A stretch of 64,000 nucleotides of DNA from Paenisporosarcina sp. OV554 (GCF_003058165.1 NZ_QBUC01000003.1:1-64000); one strand, 5' to 3'. Positions 1 through 9,541 are shown, numbered from the stretch's first letter. The notes: generated by a model from the letters alone, not told the origin. Numbers and translations are program-made.

Positions 1-56
1 TGTATTAGGCACGCCGCCAGCGTTCGTCCTGAGCCAGGATCAAACTCTCCATAATG
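1..56 (-). rRNA. rrs: 16S ribosomal RNA, 5' end only
   Basis: The reverse complement reads through the universally conserved start of bacterial 16S rRNA: AGAGTTTGATCCTGGCTCAG, then GACGAACGCTGGCGGC. The gene runs leftward out of the window, so only about the first 55 bases are present. The mature 5' end is placed near 56 by analogy with Bacillus 16S. Confidence 0.97.
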
Positions 57-266
57 GTGAGTCGATTAGCTCGACTTTGTTGCTGGCGTCAAAAATTTGA
101 CGTTTATAATGAACGATTAAGTTCAAGTTTGTTTTCAATGCCGACAGGTGTCGGTGCAAAAAAACGTTTTCGCTTCCGGCACCGAAGTGCGTTCCGCTTG
201 TTAGTTGACGTTTTGCTGTTCAGTTTTCAAGGTTCATTTGTTCGTAGCCGTTTCAGCGACTTTATT
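57..266 (-). other. rRNA operon leader
   Basis: This is the untranslated leader between the rRNA promoter and 16S. On the minus strand it contains the string CCTTGAAAACTGAACA, which is typical of Bacillales rRNA leaders and spacers. It also has several short inverted repeats (for example around 92-104, GTCAAAAATTTGAC) that could form the 16S processing stem. Open frames crossing it are not coding. Confidence 0.7.
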
Positions 267-295
267 AATATACCGTCTTTCGAAATCAAAGTCAA
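267..295 (-). promoter_or_regulatory. Strong sigma-A promoter of the rRNA operon
   Basis: On the minus strand, a -35 TTGACT (290-295) and a -10 TATATT (267-272) are separated by exactly 17 bases. An A/T-rich run just upstream (301-320 on the plus strand) looks like an UP element. It points toward the 16S gene. Confidence 0.85.
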
Positions 296-345
296 TAACT
301 ATTTTAAAATATTTTTTCTCGCTTCCGAAGGACAAGATTTAATAT

Positions 346-376
346 ACACCCTCTTGATTCATAAATCAAGAGGGTT
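346..376. terminator. Terminator-like hairpin at the end of the DMT gene
   Basis: Arms CCCTCTTGATT and AATCAAGAGGG with a 4-base loop. It overlaps the last codons of the transporter gene. The T-run follows on the plus strand, so it fits plus-strand termination better. On the minus strand it may insulate the rRNA promoter from upstream transcription. Confidence 0.6.
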
Positions 377-1267
377 TTTACGAAAAAGTTTATTGAATCG
401 TTTAAAGTCCATCACAAACAGCGTTATACCTGCAATTACGATGAATCCTCCAAGTATTTGAGTAGCGCTTAAATATTCATTAAACACATAAAAAGCTAAT
501 ATTGCTGCTCCTATTGGTTCAAATAAAATCGCGATTGATATAATATTTGTTGAAACATATTTTAATGACCAGTTAAATAATGTATGCCCTAAAAGATTCG
601 GAACAATTGCTAATAATAAAAACCACAACCAATCATTTGCTGGATACGGGCCAAACGACTCTCCTTTAACAACTATGTAAAAGAACAAAGTTATAGTGCT
701 TACTCCATAAACCACAAATGTGTATGTAACGAGCGAAAGTCTTTTTCGTACGTCCTGTCCAAACAATAAATAAGCAGTAACTAGTCCACAAGCAGAAAGT
801 GCCAACATATCTCCGTACAAAGCACTTCCACTGATTCGCAAGTCTCCCCAGCTAATTAAGATACATCCTCCGATTGCAATGAGTCCTGATAGAATTGTTT
901 TAACAGATAAACGTTCCTTAAAGAAGAAATATGTTCCTGCAAACGCAAACAAAGGTTGCAACGTTACTAATACTGTTGAGCTTGCTACTGATGTGTAATT
1001 TAATGATTCGAACCATAGAATGAAATGAAAAGCTAAAAAGATACCGGCTATAAATGAAAACGTCCAATCTCTTTTTGTTAAAATTCTCAACTCTTTTGTG
1101 TACTTCCAAAAAAAGATAGGTGCCATGATTAAAACTGAAAACAACATTCGGTAAAATGCAATGACTCCTGCATCAGCGTTGGCAAGTTTTACGAAGATCG
1201 CTGACATAGAAACAGCAATAACACCAATCGCAATTGGCAGGTATGGATGAATTGTACGATTTCCCAT
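359..1267 (-). CDS. DMT superfamily (EamA) membrane transporter
   Basis: An integral membrane protein of about 302 residues with ten hydrophobic segments arranged as two EamA repeats, the architecture of drug/metabolite exporters. The second repeat contains the family-like stretch FEPIGAAILAFYVFNEYLS near residue 255. The substrate cannot be read from sequence; amino-acid or metabolite efflux is usual for the family. I chose the ATG at 1267, though a GTG three codons upstream is possible. It is a single gene running toward the rRNA operon, divergent from the MgtC-like gene. Confidence 0.85.
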   Translation of the reverse strand: MGNRTIHPYLPIAIGVIAVSMSAIFVKLANADAGVIAFYRMLFSVLIMAPIFFWKYTKELRILTKRDWTFSFIAGIFLAFHFILWFESLNYTSVASSTVLVTLQPLFAFAGTYFFFKERLSVKTILSGLIAIGGCILISWGDLRISGSALYGDMLALSACGLVTAYLLFGQDVRKRLSLVTYTFVVYGVSTITLFFYIVVKGESFGPYPANDWLWFLLLAIVPNLLGHTLFNWSLKYVSTNIISIAILFEPIGAAILAFYVFNEYLSATQILGGFIVIAGITLFVMDFKRFNKLFRKNPLDL

Positions 1268-1407
1268 GAATTCCACTTCTCTCTTTACCCTCTAAACAAT
1301 TGTTTATATTAACCGAAAAAAGGTACTATATAAGTATTCCTTCATATTGTTTCATTTCTAATCAGGCAGCGCAAGTTTGTTTTTATCTTTTAGTGAGGAG
1401 GATGTTA

Positions 1408-2133
1408 ATGGGAGATGTTATTTCTGGCGGGTTTATACATACCGAAATATTATTGAAGTTGGGATTAGCAGCACTATTAAGTTTAATTATTGGTATTGAA
1501 AGGGAATTAAAGAAGAAACCTGTTGGCTTGAAAACAAGTTTAGTCATTGCAACGTTTAGTTGTCTCCTTACTTACATTTCTATTGAATCTGCCTATATGG
1601 CTGAAGCTAGAGACGGTGTCAATATTACGATGGATCCATTACGTCTTGCGGCGCAAATAGTTAGTGGAATTGGTTTTTTAGGTGCAGGGGTAATCTTAAG
1701 AAAAGGTAATGACAGTATTACTGGTTTAACAACAGCTGCTATGATTTGGGGTGCTGGCGCTATAGGTATTGCTGTAGGAGCTGGTTTCTATATAGAAGCG
1801 ACAATTTGTGTATTGATTGTATTAGTGGGAATCGAGCTACTTCCTCCTCTCCTTTCTAAAATCGGTCCAAAACGCTTAAGGATGAAAGAAGTTTATTTAA
1901 AAGTTCTAATTTCCGAAACGGGTGACATAAAAAGTTTAATATCTTTTTTAACCTCAGAAGAAATTGTTGTAGAAAGTTTTCGCATTAAAGACATTCCGCT
2001 TTCTGATCAACGTATTAAACATGAAATGGAAATACGCTTATCTGCACCACCTAGACACGACATGTTTACTATTTACAACAGAGTTCATTCTCTCTCTTAT
2101 ATCGATCGAGTTGAACTCGAAATCTTATCTTAA
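1408..2133 (+). CDS. MgtC/SapB family membrane protein
   Basis: A protein of 241 residues. The N-terminal about 145 residues form the MgtC domain: several transmembrane helices with the family signatures GIERELKKKP and GIGFLGAGVILRKG. A soluble C-terminal ACT-like tail of about 90 residues follows. MgtC proteins are linked to growth at low magnesium and to membrane-potential homeostasis, but are not themselves proven Mg2+ transporters. The start ATG follows GAGGAGG at good spacing; the frame is open further upstream without such a site. A possible promoter is TTGTTT (1300) with TACTAT (1324), 18 bases apart. A cation transporter lies 12 bp downstream, so the two are probably cotranscribed. 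Confidence 0.88.
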   Translation: MGDVISGGFIHTEILLKLGLAALLSLIIGIERELKKKPVGLKTSLVIATFSCLLTYISIESAYMAEARDGVNITMDPLRLAAQIVSGIGFLGAGVILRKGNDSITGLTTAAMIWGAGAIGIAVGAGFYIEATICVLIVLVGIELLPPLLSKIGPKRLRMKEVYLKVLISETGDIKSLISFLTSEEIVVESFRIKDIPLSDQRIKHEMEIRLSAPPRHDMFTIYNRVHSLSYIDRVELEILS

Positions 2134-2145
2134 CAGGAGGCATTT

Positions 2146-3135
2146 ATGAAAGAATTTTTCGGACTACTTAAAGGAGGAAATAAACCTTCCTTACTTGCAG
2201 CAATCGTAAATACTATCATTGCAGTATTAAAAGGTGTTGCTTTCTTTTTCACAGGAAATGTAGCTATGTTTGCAGAAATGATGCATTCAATCGGGGATGC
2301 CGCAAACCAGTTTTTTGTTTTTATTGGATCGGCGCTTTCTAAAAAATCACCTACAACTCGTTTTCCAAATGGTTTTGGTCGAGTTGTCAACTTAGTTTGT
2401 CTAGGTGCAGTCTTAATTGTTGCTATTTTATCTTATGAAACGATAATTGAAGGATGGCATCATATACAACATCCAGCTAAATCTGGAGGATTATTAATTA
2501 CTCTTGGTGTATTAGCAATTGCAATTATTTTAGAAACTTTTGTACTTTATAAGGCTGGTAAAGAAGTTTTACACGAAGCAGGAATTGCAGATGCAAAAGG
2601 TTTAGCACCTTTAACTAAAGGTTTTGTTCACTTAAATCGTGCTAAACCAGCAACTAAATTAGTGTTTATGGAAGATTTAGTAGCAACTAGCGGTGGTATC
2701 TTAGCGTTTATAGCTGTCTTAATTGCTCATTTTACTGGATTTTTACAAGCAGAAGGTATTGCTTCTATTATGATTGGATTAATGATGTTCTATGTAGTTG
2801 GACGAGTTTTCTTAGAAAATGCACGCGGTGCAATCGGCGAAACAGATGAACAAATGTTAAACCACATTGCTCATCTGGTATTTGAACACAAAGATGTGAA
2901 AGACATTCAAAAGCTTGCAGTAATAAAAGAAGGAGAGTTTTTACACGTAGAACTTGTGGCTGAAGTTGACTCTTCTATCTCTTTTGCTCAGGCAGATGAT
3001 ATTCGTGATCATTTAGTAGACTTGATTCTTCACCAACAAGGTGTACAAGATGTGACCATTTCATTTGATGAAGACGATGGGACTACTCATTGGAAACATG
3101 TAAGTACTCGCCCAGATACTTTACCAACTGAATAA
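2146..3135 (+). CDS. Cation diffusion facilitator (CDF) family transporter
   Basis: A protein of 329 residues with about six membrane helices and a soluble C-terminal domain of about 90 residues (from about residue 230), the layout of CDF metal/proton antiporters. The metal-site motif of TM2 is seen as HSIGD at residues 47-51, followed by AANQ. It resembles the YdbO-type subgroup, which exports divalent cations; which metal is used cannot be told. It starts 12 bp after the MgtC-like gene with an AGGAGG site, which suggests one divalent-cation operon ending at a strong terminator. Confidence 0.88.
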   Translation: MKEFFGLLKGGNKPSLLAAIVNTIIAVLKGVAFFFTGNVAMFAEMMHSIGDAANQFFVFIGSALSKKSPTTRFPNGFGRVVNLVCLGAVLIVAILSYETIIEGWHHIQHPAKSGGLLITLGVLAIAIILETFVLYKAGKEVLHEAGIADAKGLAPLTKGFVHLNRAKPATKLVFMEDLVATSGGILAFIAVLIAHFTGFLQAEGIASIMIGLMMFYVVGRVFLENARGAIGETDEQMLNHIAHLVFEHKDVKDIQKLAVIKEGEFLHVELVAEVDSSISFAQADDIRDHLVDLILHQQGVQDVTISFDEDDGTTHWKHVSTRPDTLPTE

Positions 3136-3140
3136 TAATA

Positions 3141-3180
3141 AAATGTCCCATCCAATGATTTCAAATTGGACGGGACATTT
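3141..3180 (+). terminator. Rho-independent terminator of the mgtC-like/CDF operon
   Basis: A long stem, AAATGTCCC plus TCCAAT pairing with ATTGGA plus GGGACATTT, followed by TATTT. It lies directly after the CDF stop codon. Confidence 0.85.
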
Positions 3181-3287
3181 TATTTGAAAATCTTTAAACA
3201 ATAGCTTTTACCTTACAACTCCGCCGACCAAACAGTAAAACGGTTTCAAGCCTTTAATGAAATCGCTTGCTACATCGCTCAGCTTTC

Positions 3288-3695
3288 CTATTGCAACTGA
3301 CTATCGAGTACTTTAAGTAATTCTACTCCCTGCACAACTAGTTTTTCACTTATTGGTGCATCTGGATTCGTAGGCTTTTGAAATTGATTTAACGCCCCTC
3401 CACCAAGCCCAAATAAAGCATCCTTTTCGTCATCTATACCATACTGATAACAATGTCTAAGCAAGAAAGGTATACCGCATTCTAACTTAGCAGATGCCTG
3501 TTCAAAGTCCCCGCTCTTCACATATACTGGAATTCGTAAGACATCATAGTATGGTGTTTTTTGAAATACATAATCAAAATAAGCATGATCATAATCCCAA
3601 CCACCACCAACAGTAAATCCTTGGGCTGTTAAAAACTCTTCTAACTCACCTTTTTCAAACCGTTGTCCTTGTATTAAAGAATTTAGTTCAATCAA
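3288..3695 (-). CDS. yugN: YugN-like family protein
   Basis: A soluble protein of 135 residues that matches the YugN-like family found across Bacillales; no biochemical function is established. It has no signal peptide or membrane segment. A motif-like stretch, GGGWDYDHAYFDY, lies near residues 30-43. The start is a TTG preceded by AAGGAGG at 9 bases. It sits next to the yugJ homologue, as in B. subtilis, but a terminator between the two suggests separate transcripts. Confidence 0.82.
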   Translation of the reverse strand: MIELNSLIQGQRFEKGELEEFLTAQGFTVGGGWDYDHAYFDYVFQKTPYYDVLRIPVYVKSGDFEQASAKLECGIPFLLRHCYQYGIDDEKDALFGLGGGALNQFQKPTNPDAPISEKLVVQGVELLKVLDSQLQ

Positions 3696-3763
3696 AAAAA
3701 AGACCTCCTTCTTCTATATAGAATGGACAGGAGGAGTACGATTTTATTCGTACGCAGGAAAAG

Positions 3764-3795
3764 AAAACACTCGACCATGTTGGAAGAGTGTTTTT
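3764..3795 (-). terminator. Terminator of yugJ
   Basis: AAAACACTC pairs with GAGTGTTTT around a 13-base loop. On the minus strand a T-rich tail follows. It lies between yugJ and yugN. Confidence 0.7.
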
Positions 3796-3800
3796 CGACT

Positions 3801-4964
3801 TTATAAAGAAGCTTTTAGGATTGAACGTACATCTTCAGACTCTAAAGAAACAAAATTTCCAAATGGTCCATAAACCATTGCTTTTTCTACCATGACTTCA
3901 ATATTAGAATCATCAATATCATAATCAGCAAGAGTTTCCGGAGCACCTAGTGAAGTCCAATAAGCACGTAAATTATCGATTCCTTCATTTGCTATTTCTT
4001 CTACCGTTTTGCCTTCAGGTTCAACTCCAAATACATAAACTGCTAAACGTGCGAAACGTTCTGGGTCAATTTTAATATTGTGTCGCATCCAGTGTGGGAA
4101 AAGAATTGCTAACCCACCTGCGTGCGGGATATCATAAACGGCTGATACTGCATGCTCAATATTGTGGGATGCCCAGTCCCCTTGGTATCCCATTTGAAGC
4201 ATGCCATTTAAGGCAATCGTTCCTGAGAAGAGAATAGTTTCACGGTGTTCGTATGAATGTAAATTATTTAATAACTTTGGTGCAGTTTCCATAATTGCAC
4301 GTAATACACCTTCACACATTTCATCTTGGACAGGTGTGTTCGTAGCGTTGTTGAAATATTGTTCAAATATATGTGACATCATATCAACGATTCCGTAAAC
4401 AGTTTGATCTTGTGGGACGGAGAACGTATATGTTGGATCAAGTATTGAGAATTTCGGGAAAACTAGAGGGCTACCCCATCCGTATTTTTCTTGTGTCTCT
4501 TCATTTGTGATAACAGAACCTGGATTCATTTCTGAACCTGTTGCTGCTAACGTTAAAACCGTACCAAATGGCAGTGCTGCTTCAGGAACAGCTTTACGAC
4601 TAACAAAATCCCAAGCATCACCCTCATACTTAGCACCTGCTGCTATTAGCTTTGTACAATCAATTACTGATCCTCCACCTACTGCTAGCATTACATCAAT
4701 ATTTTCTTTTTTACAAAGCTCCACGCCACGTCGAACAGTTGAAATACGTGGGTTAGGTTCTACACCACTTAATTCAAAAACATCTAAATCTGCTCCCTTT
4801 AATGTCGTCATGACTTCTTCATAAAGACCGTTTTTCTTTATACTTCCACCACCATAGATGACTAAAACTTTTTTGCCGTATGTAGGTAATTCTTGTTTAA
4901 TCTGCTCAAGTTGCCCTTTACCAAAAATCAATTTGACAGGGTTATAAAATGAAAATGAATTCAC
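3801..4964 (-). CDS. yugJ: Iron-containing alcohol dehydrogenase (YugJ/butanol dehydrogenase type)
   Basis: An NAD(P)H-dependent group III alcohol dehydrogenase of 387 residues. The N-terminal Rossmann-like domain carries [10 protein letters not shown] near residue 98. The C-terminal all-helical domain holds the metal-binding histidines, including one in [19 protein letters not shown] near residue 262-280. The family reduces aldehydes such as butanal to alcohols in the cytoplasm. I chose a GTG at 4964, ten bases from AGGAG, which gives the typical family length; an upstream in-frame GTG at 4973 is too close to that site. Confidence 0.9.
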   Translation of the reverse strand: MNSFSFYNPVKLIFGKGQLEQIKQELPTYGKKVLVIYGGGSIKKNGLYEEVMTTLKGADLDVFELSGVEPNPRISTVRRGVELCKKENIDVMLAVGGGSVIDCTKLIAAGAKYEGDAWDFVSRKAVPEAALPFGTVLTLAATGSEMNPGSVITNEETQEKYGWGSPLVFPKFSILDPTYTFSVPQDQTVYGIVDMMSHIFEQYFNNATNTPVQDEMCEGVLRAIMETAPKLLNNLHSYEHRETILFSGTIALNGMLQMGYQGDWASHNIEHAVSAVYDIPHAGGLAILFPHWMRHNIKIDPERFARLAVYVFGVEPEGKTVEEIANEGIDNLRAYWTSLGAPETLADYDIDDSNIEVMVEKAMVYGPFGNFVSLESEDVRSILKASL

Positions 4965-5036
4965 TTTGATCACGCTCCTATGAATTTATTATGTGCAAAA
5001 CTCTTCATAAAATCAAAGAAAAGAGCTCAGACATAC

Positions 5037-5070
5037 AAAAAAAGCGTCTTGTCTAAAATAGACAAGACGC
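5037..5070 (-). terminator. Terminator of the glutamate dehydrogenase gene
   Basis: A perfect 11-bp stem GCGTCTTGTCT / AGACAAGACGC with a 5-base loop. On the minus strand it is followed by seven T residues. Confidence 0.9.
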
Positions 5071-5080
5071 AGTATTGTTG

Positions 5081-6325
5081 TTATACCCAGCCACGGAATC
5101 GTGCCGCTTCAGCAGTTTTACGTACGCCTACCATATATGCAGCTAATCGCATATTAATATTGCGTGTTGTTGCAACCGTATAAACATTATCAAAAGCAGT
5201 AATCATCTTTTTATATAGCTTCTCGTTAACTTCTTCTTCTGTCCAGTAATATCCTTGATTATTTTGAACCCATTCAAAATAAGATACCGTTACTCCACCT
5301 GCACTTGCAAGTACGTCTGGAACAAGTAAAATGCCACGATCAGTTAATATTTTTGTAGCTTCTGAAGTAGTAGGACCATTTGCTGCTTCAACTACAATAC
5401 TAGCTTTAATTTTATGTGCATTTTCTGCTGTGATTTGATTTTCAATGGCAGCAGGCACTAGAATATCACAATCCAATTCAAGTAATTCTTGATTTGAGAT
5501 AGTATTTTCAAACAATGTTGTTACTGTTCCAAAACTATCACGACGATCAAGCAAGTAATCAATATCCAAACCTTCTGGATCATGTAACGCACCGTAAGCA
5601 TCTGAAATTCCGATAACTTTCGCTCCTGCATCACTCATGAATTTAGCTAAGAAACTTCCTGCATTACCGAATCCTTGAATGACAATTCGTGCGCCTTTCA
5701 TTTCGATTCCGCGTTTTTTTGCAGCTTCTTCAACACAAATAGTTACACCCTGTGCAGTTGCACGCTCCCGTCCTTGTGAACCACCAAGAACAATAGGTTT
5801 ACCTGTAATAAAGCCAGGAGAGTTGAATTCATCCATACGGCTATATTCATCCATCATCCATGCCATAATTTGAGAATTTGTAAATACATCTGGAGCAGGA
5901 ATATCTTTAGTTGGACCAACAAATTGACTTATTGCGCGAACGTAACCACGACTTAACTTTTCAATTTCATTCATTGACATTTGTCGTGGATCACAAATAA
6001 TTCCACCTTTAGCTCCACCGTATGGTAAATCAACGATACCGCACTTTAAAGTCATCCACATAGATAATGCTTTCATTTCATCTTCAGAAACTTCAGGATG
6101 AAAACGTACGCCACCTTTAGTAGGACCTACAGCATCGTTATGTTGTGCACGGTAACCCGTGTAAACTTTAACTTTACCATCATCCATTTTAATTGGAATA
6201 CGTACTTCTAGCATTCGTAATGGTTCTTTTAAAAGTTCAAACATTCCCTCGTCATATCCAAGTTTGTTCAGTGCGTCCTGAATTACATCTTGCGTTGAAG
6301 TGAACAGGTTTAGATTTTCAGCCAT
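5081..6325 (-). CDS. rocG: Glutamate dehydrogenase (NAD-type, RocG/GudB family)
   Basis: A protein of 414 residues that oxidatively deaminates glutamate to 2-oxoglutarate and ammonium. The dimerisation/substrate domain contains GPTKGGVRFHPEV (near 68) and the catalytic-lysine motif PYGGAKGG (near 101-108). The Rossmann domain has IQGFGNAGS (about 226). It is the last gene of the roc cluster and completes arginine/ornithine breakdown started by RocD and RocA. Whether it is the RocG or the GudB orthologue cannot be decided here; context favours RocG. An extended -10, TGTTACAAT (6366-6374 region, minus strand), suggests its own promoter. No sigma-54 site is visible. Confidence 0.92.
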   Translation of the reverse strand: MAENLNLFTSTQDVIQDALNKLGYDEGMFELLKEPLRMLEVRIPIKMDDGKVKVYTGYRAQHNDAVGPTKGGVRFHPEVSEDEMKALSMWMTLKCGIVDLPYGGAKGGIICDPRQMSMNEIEKLSRGYVRAISQFVGPTKDIPAPDVFTNSQIMAWMMDEYSRMDEFNSPGFITGKPIVLGGSQGRERATAQGVTICVEEAAKKRGIEMKGARIVIQGFGNAGSFLAKFMSDAGAKVIGISDAYGALHDPEGLDIDYLLDRRDSFGTVTTLFENTISNQELLELDCDILVPAAIENQITAENAHKIKASIVVEAANGPTTSEATKILTDRGILLVPDVLASAGGVTVSYFEWVQNNQGYYWTEEEVNEKLYKKMITAFDNVYTVATTRNINMRLAAYMVGVRKTAEAARFRGWV

Positions 6326-6405
6326 TTTATATTTTCGCCTCTTTATTCATAATGATTCTATCGCAACTATTGTAACATATTTGGTATATTTTTTTACAAT
6401 AAAAA

Positions 6406-7599
6406 TTATTTATTGAATACTTTTTGAATTTTTTCGATTGCCCAGTCTAATTCTTCTTTAGTTATTACCAAAGGTGGTGCAAAACGAATTACCGTGTCAT
6501 GAGTTTCCTTACATAGAAGCCCAAGTTCTTTTAATTCTTCACAATATGGACGAGCTGCTTCGTTAAGCTCTATACCGATAAATAATCCACGTCCACGAAC
6601 TTCTTTAATAGAAGAATGTTTAATTTGTGATAATGCTTCTTTGAAATAGTTTCCTAGTTCTTCAGAGCGTTGTGCTAACTTTTCATCTACTAAAACATTT
6701 AATGATGCAATTGAAACTGCGCAAGCCATTGGGTTACCACCGAAAGTAGAACCGTGTGAACCTGGGTTAAATACCTCAAGTATTTCTTTATTCGCAACCA
6801 CACAAGAGATTGGGAATACACCGCCACCAAGTGCTTTACCTAAAATATACATATCTGGATCTACATCTTCCCACTCGCATGCAAACATTTTACCTGTACG
6901 GCCAAGACCTGCTTGGATTTCGTCTGCAATGAATAGAACGTTATTTTCGCGACAAAGTTCAAGAGCTGCTTTCATGAAACCTGCTGGAGGAATAACAATC
7001 CCAGCTTCTCCTTGAATTGGCTCAATTAAGAATGCAGCTGTATTTGGTGTGATAGCTTGTTTTAACGATTCAATATCACCATAAGGGATTAGGTTAATAC
7101 CTGGTAGCATCGGTCCGAAGCCACGTTTGTAATCTGGATCAGAAGAAAGAGACACCGCAGCCATAGTACGACCGTGGAAGTTCCCGTTGCAAGCAATAAT
7201 TTCTGCTTGGTTCTCAGCAATCCCTTTTACATCGTATGCCCAGCGACGGGCTGCTTTAATAGCTGTTTCAACAGCTTCAGCACCCGTATTCATTGGCAAT
7301 GCCATTTCTTTACCCGATAACTCACAAATCATTTCGTACCAAGGTCCTAATTGGTCATTATGGAAAGCACGTGAAGTTAGTGTCACACGGTCCGCTTGAT
7401 CCTTAAGTGCTTGAATAATTTTCGGGTGACGGTGTCCTTGGTTTACTGCTGAATAAGCAGATAACATATCCATAAATTTATTTCCTTCTGGATCCTTTAC
7501 CCATACACCTTGTGCTTCAGAAATTACGATTGGAAGGGGATGATAGTTTGGAGCACCAAACTTCTCTGTTTGTTCAATAACATTCTGTGAAACTGTCAT
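6406..7599 (-). CDS. rocD: Ornithine--oxo-acid aminotransferase
   Basis: A class-III PLP-dependent aminotransferase of 397 residues, converting ornithine plus 2-oxoglutarate to glutamate semialdehyde and glutamate. Seen are the substrate-site stretch [17 protein letters not shown] (near 105), the aspartate that binds the PLP nitrogen in [14 protein letters not shown], and the PLP lysine in ILGKALGGG (near 255). The ATG at 7599 has GAGGAGG at 8 bases; the open frame extends 14 codons further but without a ribosome site. It lies 80 bp before the glutamate dehydrogenase gene. An intrinsic terminator just upstream of its ribosome site is odd (see separate entry). Confidence 0.95.
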   Translation of the reverse strand: MTVSQNVIEQTEKFGAPNYHPLPIVISEAQGVWVKDPEGNKFMDMLSAYSAVNQGHRHPKIIQALKDQADRVTLTSRAFHNDQLGPWYEMICELSGKEMALPMNTGAEAVETAIKAARRWAYDVKGIAENQAEIIACNGNFHGRTMAAVSLSSDPDYKRGFGPMLPGINLIPYGDIESLKQAITPNTAAFLIEPIQGEAGIVIPPAGFMKAALELCRENNVLFIADEIQAGLGRTGKMFACEWEDVDPDMYILGKALGGGVFPISCVVANKEILEVFNPGSHGSTFGGNPMACAVSIASLNVLVDEKLAQRSEELGNYFKEALSQIKHSSIKEVRGRGLFIGIELNEAARPYCEELKELGLLCKETHDTVIRFAPPLVITKEELDWAIEKIQKVFNK

Positions 7600-7623
7600 A
7601 ATGTTTCGCCTCCTCTGATTTGT

Positions 7624-7657
7624 AAAAAAAAGCAGACCCATCTTCAGATGTGCCTGC
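7624..7657 (-). terminator. Intrinsic terminator immediately before the rocD ribosome site (possible attenuator)
   Basis: On the minus strand, GCAGGCACAT pairs with ATGGGTCTGC (one mismatch, one G-T pair) around a 6-base loop, followed by eight T residues. The T-run ends 8 bases before the rocD SD. No room is left for a promoter between it and rocD, so rocD mRNA must either read through it or be processed. Read simply, it is the terminator of rocA, which ends 250 bp upstream. Confidence 0.7.
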
Positions 7658-7659
7658 CT

Positions 7660-7909
7660 ATATTCATACTTTCGTGTCCAGCTTCGAAGTCCAGCTCGCC
7701 GGCCACAGTATGGGGTCAGAAAGGCGAATTATTCGCCTTTCTTCCTTCCAGCACCGGTGTCGAGCTATTTAGGGTTTCCCGCTAGTCTTAATGTCTAGTT
7801 CCGCAGGGCAGGCTGCACCTAAGCTTCAAGCCCTCATTCGGAAACAGGTTTCCGATTCGGTCTTTCCAGCGCCGGCGTCAGCCTAACGCACCCTGCTTCA
7901 CTTTTCTTA
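7660..7909 (-). repeat. Intergenic repeat element, E3 family, copy at rocA
   Basis: About 250 bases between rocA and rocD without a gene. On the minus strand the element begins at the rocA stop codon with ATAAGAAAAGTG and continues with a GACGCCGGCGCTGG module. The same kind of start (ATAAGAAAAGCG) follows patB and yuzD. It contains small perfect hairpins such as AGAAAGGCGAA / TTCGCCTTTCT (7720-7745). GC content is higher than in the neighbouring genes, and there is no significant open frame. Confidence 0.6.
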
Positions 7910-9451
7910 TAGCATTTCAGATGTTGTTTTAGCTTGTAAGTGCAATCCTAAGTAATCAGGTCCGCCCGCTTTAGAGTCTGTTCCTGACATGTTGAAACCA
8001 CCGAATGGTTGGTAGCCAACGATTGCGCCAGTACATCCACGGTTGAAGTATAAGTTACCAACATGGAATTCTTCACGTGCTTTTTCTTGGTTCATACGGT
8101 TGTTAGTAATAACCGCTCCAGTTAAGCCGTACTCCGTGTTGTTTGCAATTTCAAGTGCGTGATCGAAATCTTTTGCTTTAGAGATACCAACAACTGGTCC
8201 AAAAATTTCTTCTTGCATGATGCGTGCTTTTGGATCCAAGTCAGCGAATACAGTTGGTTGAATGAAGAATCCTTTAGAGTCATCTCCAGATCCACCCGAA
8301 ACTAGGCGACCTTCACCTTTACCAATTTCAATGTAGCTCATAATTTTTTTGAATGCAGCGCCATCGATAACTGGACCTACAAAGTGCTCATCTTGCTCTG
8401 GAACACCTACAGATAAAGCTTTCGTTAACTCTTCTACACGATTTACTACTTGATCGTATACATCTTCAACGATAACAGCACGTGAACATGCTGAACATTT
8501 TTGTCCACTAAAGCCAAATGCAGATTTAACGATTGATTGAGCAGCTAATTCTAAATCAGCTTCTTTATCAACAACGATTGTGTCTTTACCGCCCATTTCA
8601 GCGATAACACGTTTAATCCAAATTTGACCTTCGTTTAATTTAGAAGAACGTTCAAAAATACGTAAACCAACATCACGTGAACCAGTGAAACTGATTAAAC
8701 GAGTACGTGGGTGATCGACTAAGAAGTCCCCAACTTCAGCACCAGATCCAGGAATGAAGTTAAGTACACCAGCAGGCATTCCTGCTTCTTCTAATACTTC
8801 AACAAATTTAAACGCTACGATTGGTGTAGTTGATGCAGGTTTAAGTAAGACTGTGTTACCAGCAACAATATTTGCTACAGCAGTTCCTGCCATGATAGCA
8901 AATGGGAAGTTCCATGGAGAAATAACAACTGCTACACCTAAAGGAATATAGTCATAACGATTGTACTCACCTGGACGGCTTTCAACTGGTTGACCATCTT
9001 TTAAACGAAGCATTTGACGACCATAGTATTCAAGGAAATCGATAGCTTCAGCCGCTTCAACGTCTGCTTCTATCCATGTTTTACCAGCTTCTTTAGAAAG
9101 TAATGCTGAGAACTCAAATTTACGACGACGCATAATTGCAGCTGCTTTGAAAAGAACATCTGCACGGATTTCAGGTTTCACTTTTTTCCATGTGCTAAAT
9201 GTAGCATCAGCAATGTCCATAGCTTTTGCAGCTAATTCATGGCTTGTTTTAGATACTGAACCGACAACTTCAGTTTTATTTGATGGATTGTAAGAAACAA
9301 TCTTTTCTTCAGTCGTAATTCTTTCGCCACCAATAATAAGTGGGAAATCTTGCCCCATGTAACCAGCTACTGTTTCATAACCGTCTTGAATGGCAATTTT
9401 GTTTTCTTCTTTTGAAAAATCTGTGAATGCTTCATGTTTATAAGGAATCAT
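7907..9451 (-). CDS. rocA: 1-pyrroline-5-carboxylate dehydrogenase
   Basis: An aldehyde dehydrogenase of 514 residues that oxidises glutamate semialdehyde/P5C to glutamate with NAD+. Visible are the NAD-binding [13 protein letters not shown] (near 170), the general-base glutamate in VIAEMGGKD (about 286) and the catalytic cysteine in GQKCSACSR (about 320). The length is normal for the RocA/PutC family. The ATG at 9451 has a good AGGAGG site; the reading frame is open 32 codons upstream, but those codons cross the operator region. It is transcribed divergently from rocR through a shared intergenic region carrying two inverted repeats. Confidence 0.95.
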   Translation of the reverse strand: MIPYKHEAFTDFSKEENKIAIQDGYETVAGYMGQDFPLIIGGERITTEEKIVSYNPSNKTEVVGSVSKTSHELAAKAMDIADATFSTWKKVKPEIRADVLFKAAAIMRRRKFEFSALLSKEAGKTWIEADVEAAEAIDFLEYYGRQMLRLKDGQPVESRPGEYNRYDYIPLGVAVVISPWNFPFAIMAGTAVANIVAGNTVLLKPASTTPIVAFKFVEVLEEAGMPAGVLNFIPGSGAEVGDFLVDHPRTRLISFTGSRDVGLRIFERSSKLNEGQIWIKRVIAEMGGKDTIVVDKEADLELAAQSIVKSAFGFSGQKCSACSRAVIVEDVYDQVVNRVEELTKALSVGVPEQDEHFVGPVIDGAAFKKIMSYIEIGKGEGRLVSGGSGDDSKGFFIQPTVFADLDPKARIMQEEIFGPVVGISKAKDFDHALEIANNTEYGLTGAVITNNRMNQEKAREEFHVGNLYFNRGCTGAIVGYQPFGGFNMSGTDSKAGGPDYLGLHLQAKTTSEML

Positions 9452-9476
9452 ATGAATCCTCCTATAATTTATTTTT

Positions 9477-9497
9477 AGTGCAAAAATAATTTGCACT
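9477..9497. promoter_or_regulatory. Candidate RocR operator 1
   Basis: A perfect inverted repeat AGTGCAAA-N5-TTTGCACT. It covers the -35 box of the rocR promoter and lies 26 bases upstream of the rocA start codon. It has the same TGCAAA half-sites as operator 2. Confidence 0.6.
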
Positions 9498-9520
9498 TTT
9501 ATTTCGTTTACATCTATAAT
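9491..9520 (+). promoter_or_regulatory. Sigma-A promoter of rocR
   Basis: TTGCAC (9491-9496), an 18-base spacer, and a perfect TATAAT (9515-9520) upstream of the rocR GTG start. The two inverted repeats bracket this promoter, which suggests autoregulation. On the opposite strand a TATTAT overlaps the same bases and could serve rocA. Confidence 0.65.
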
Positions 9521-9541
9521 AATGCAAAAGATTGTTGCGTT
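9521..9541. promoter_or_regulatory. Candidate RocR operator 2
   Basis: An imperfect inverted repeat with TGCAAAA on the left and TTGCG on the right. It is centred 44 bp (about four helical turns) from operator 1 and sits just downstream of the rocR -10 box. Confidence 0.5.

Noticed and set aside
54-461. Plus-strand 135-codon open frame across the rRNA leader
   Set aside because: It lies over the 16S leader and promoter and has no ribosome site or recognisable protein; it is a chance frame.
1281-1407. Magnesium riboswitch (M-box) before the MgtC-like gene
   Set aside because: The leader is only about 75 bases from the likely transcription start and shows no M-box core or terminator.
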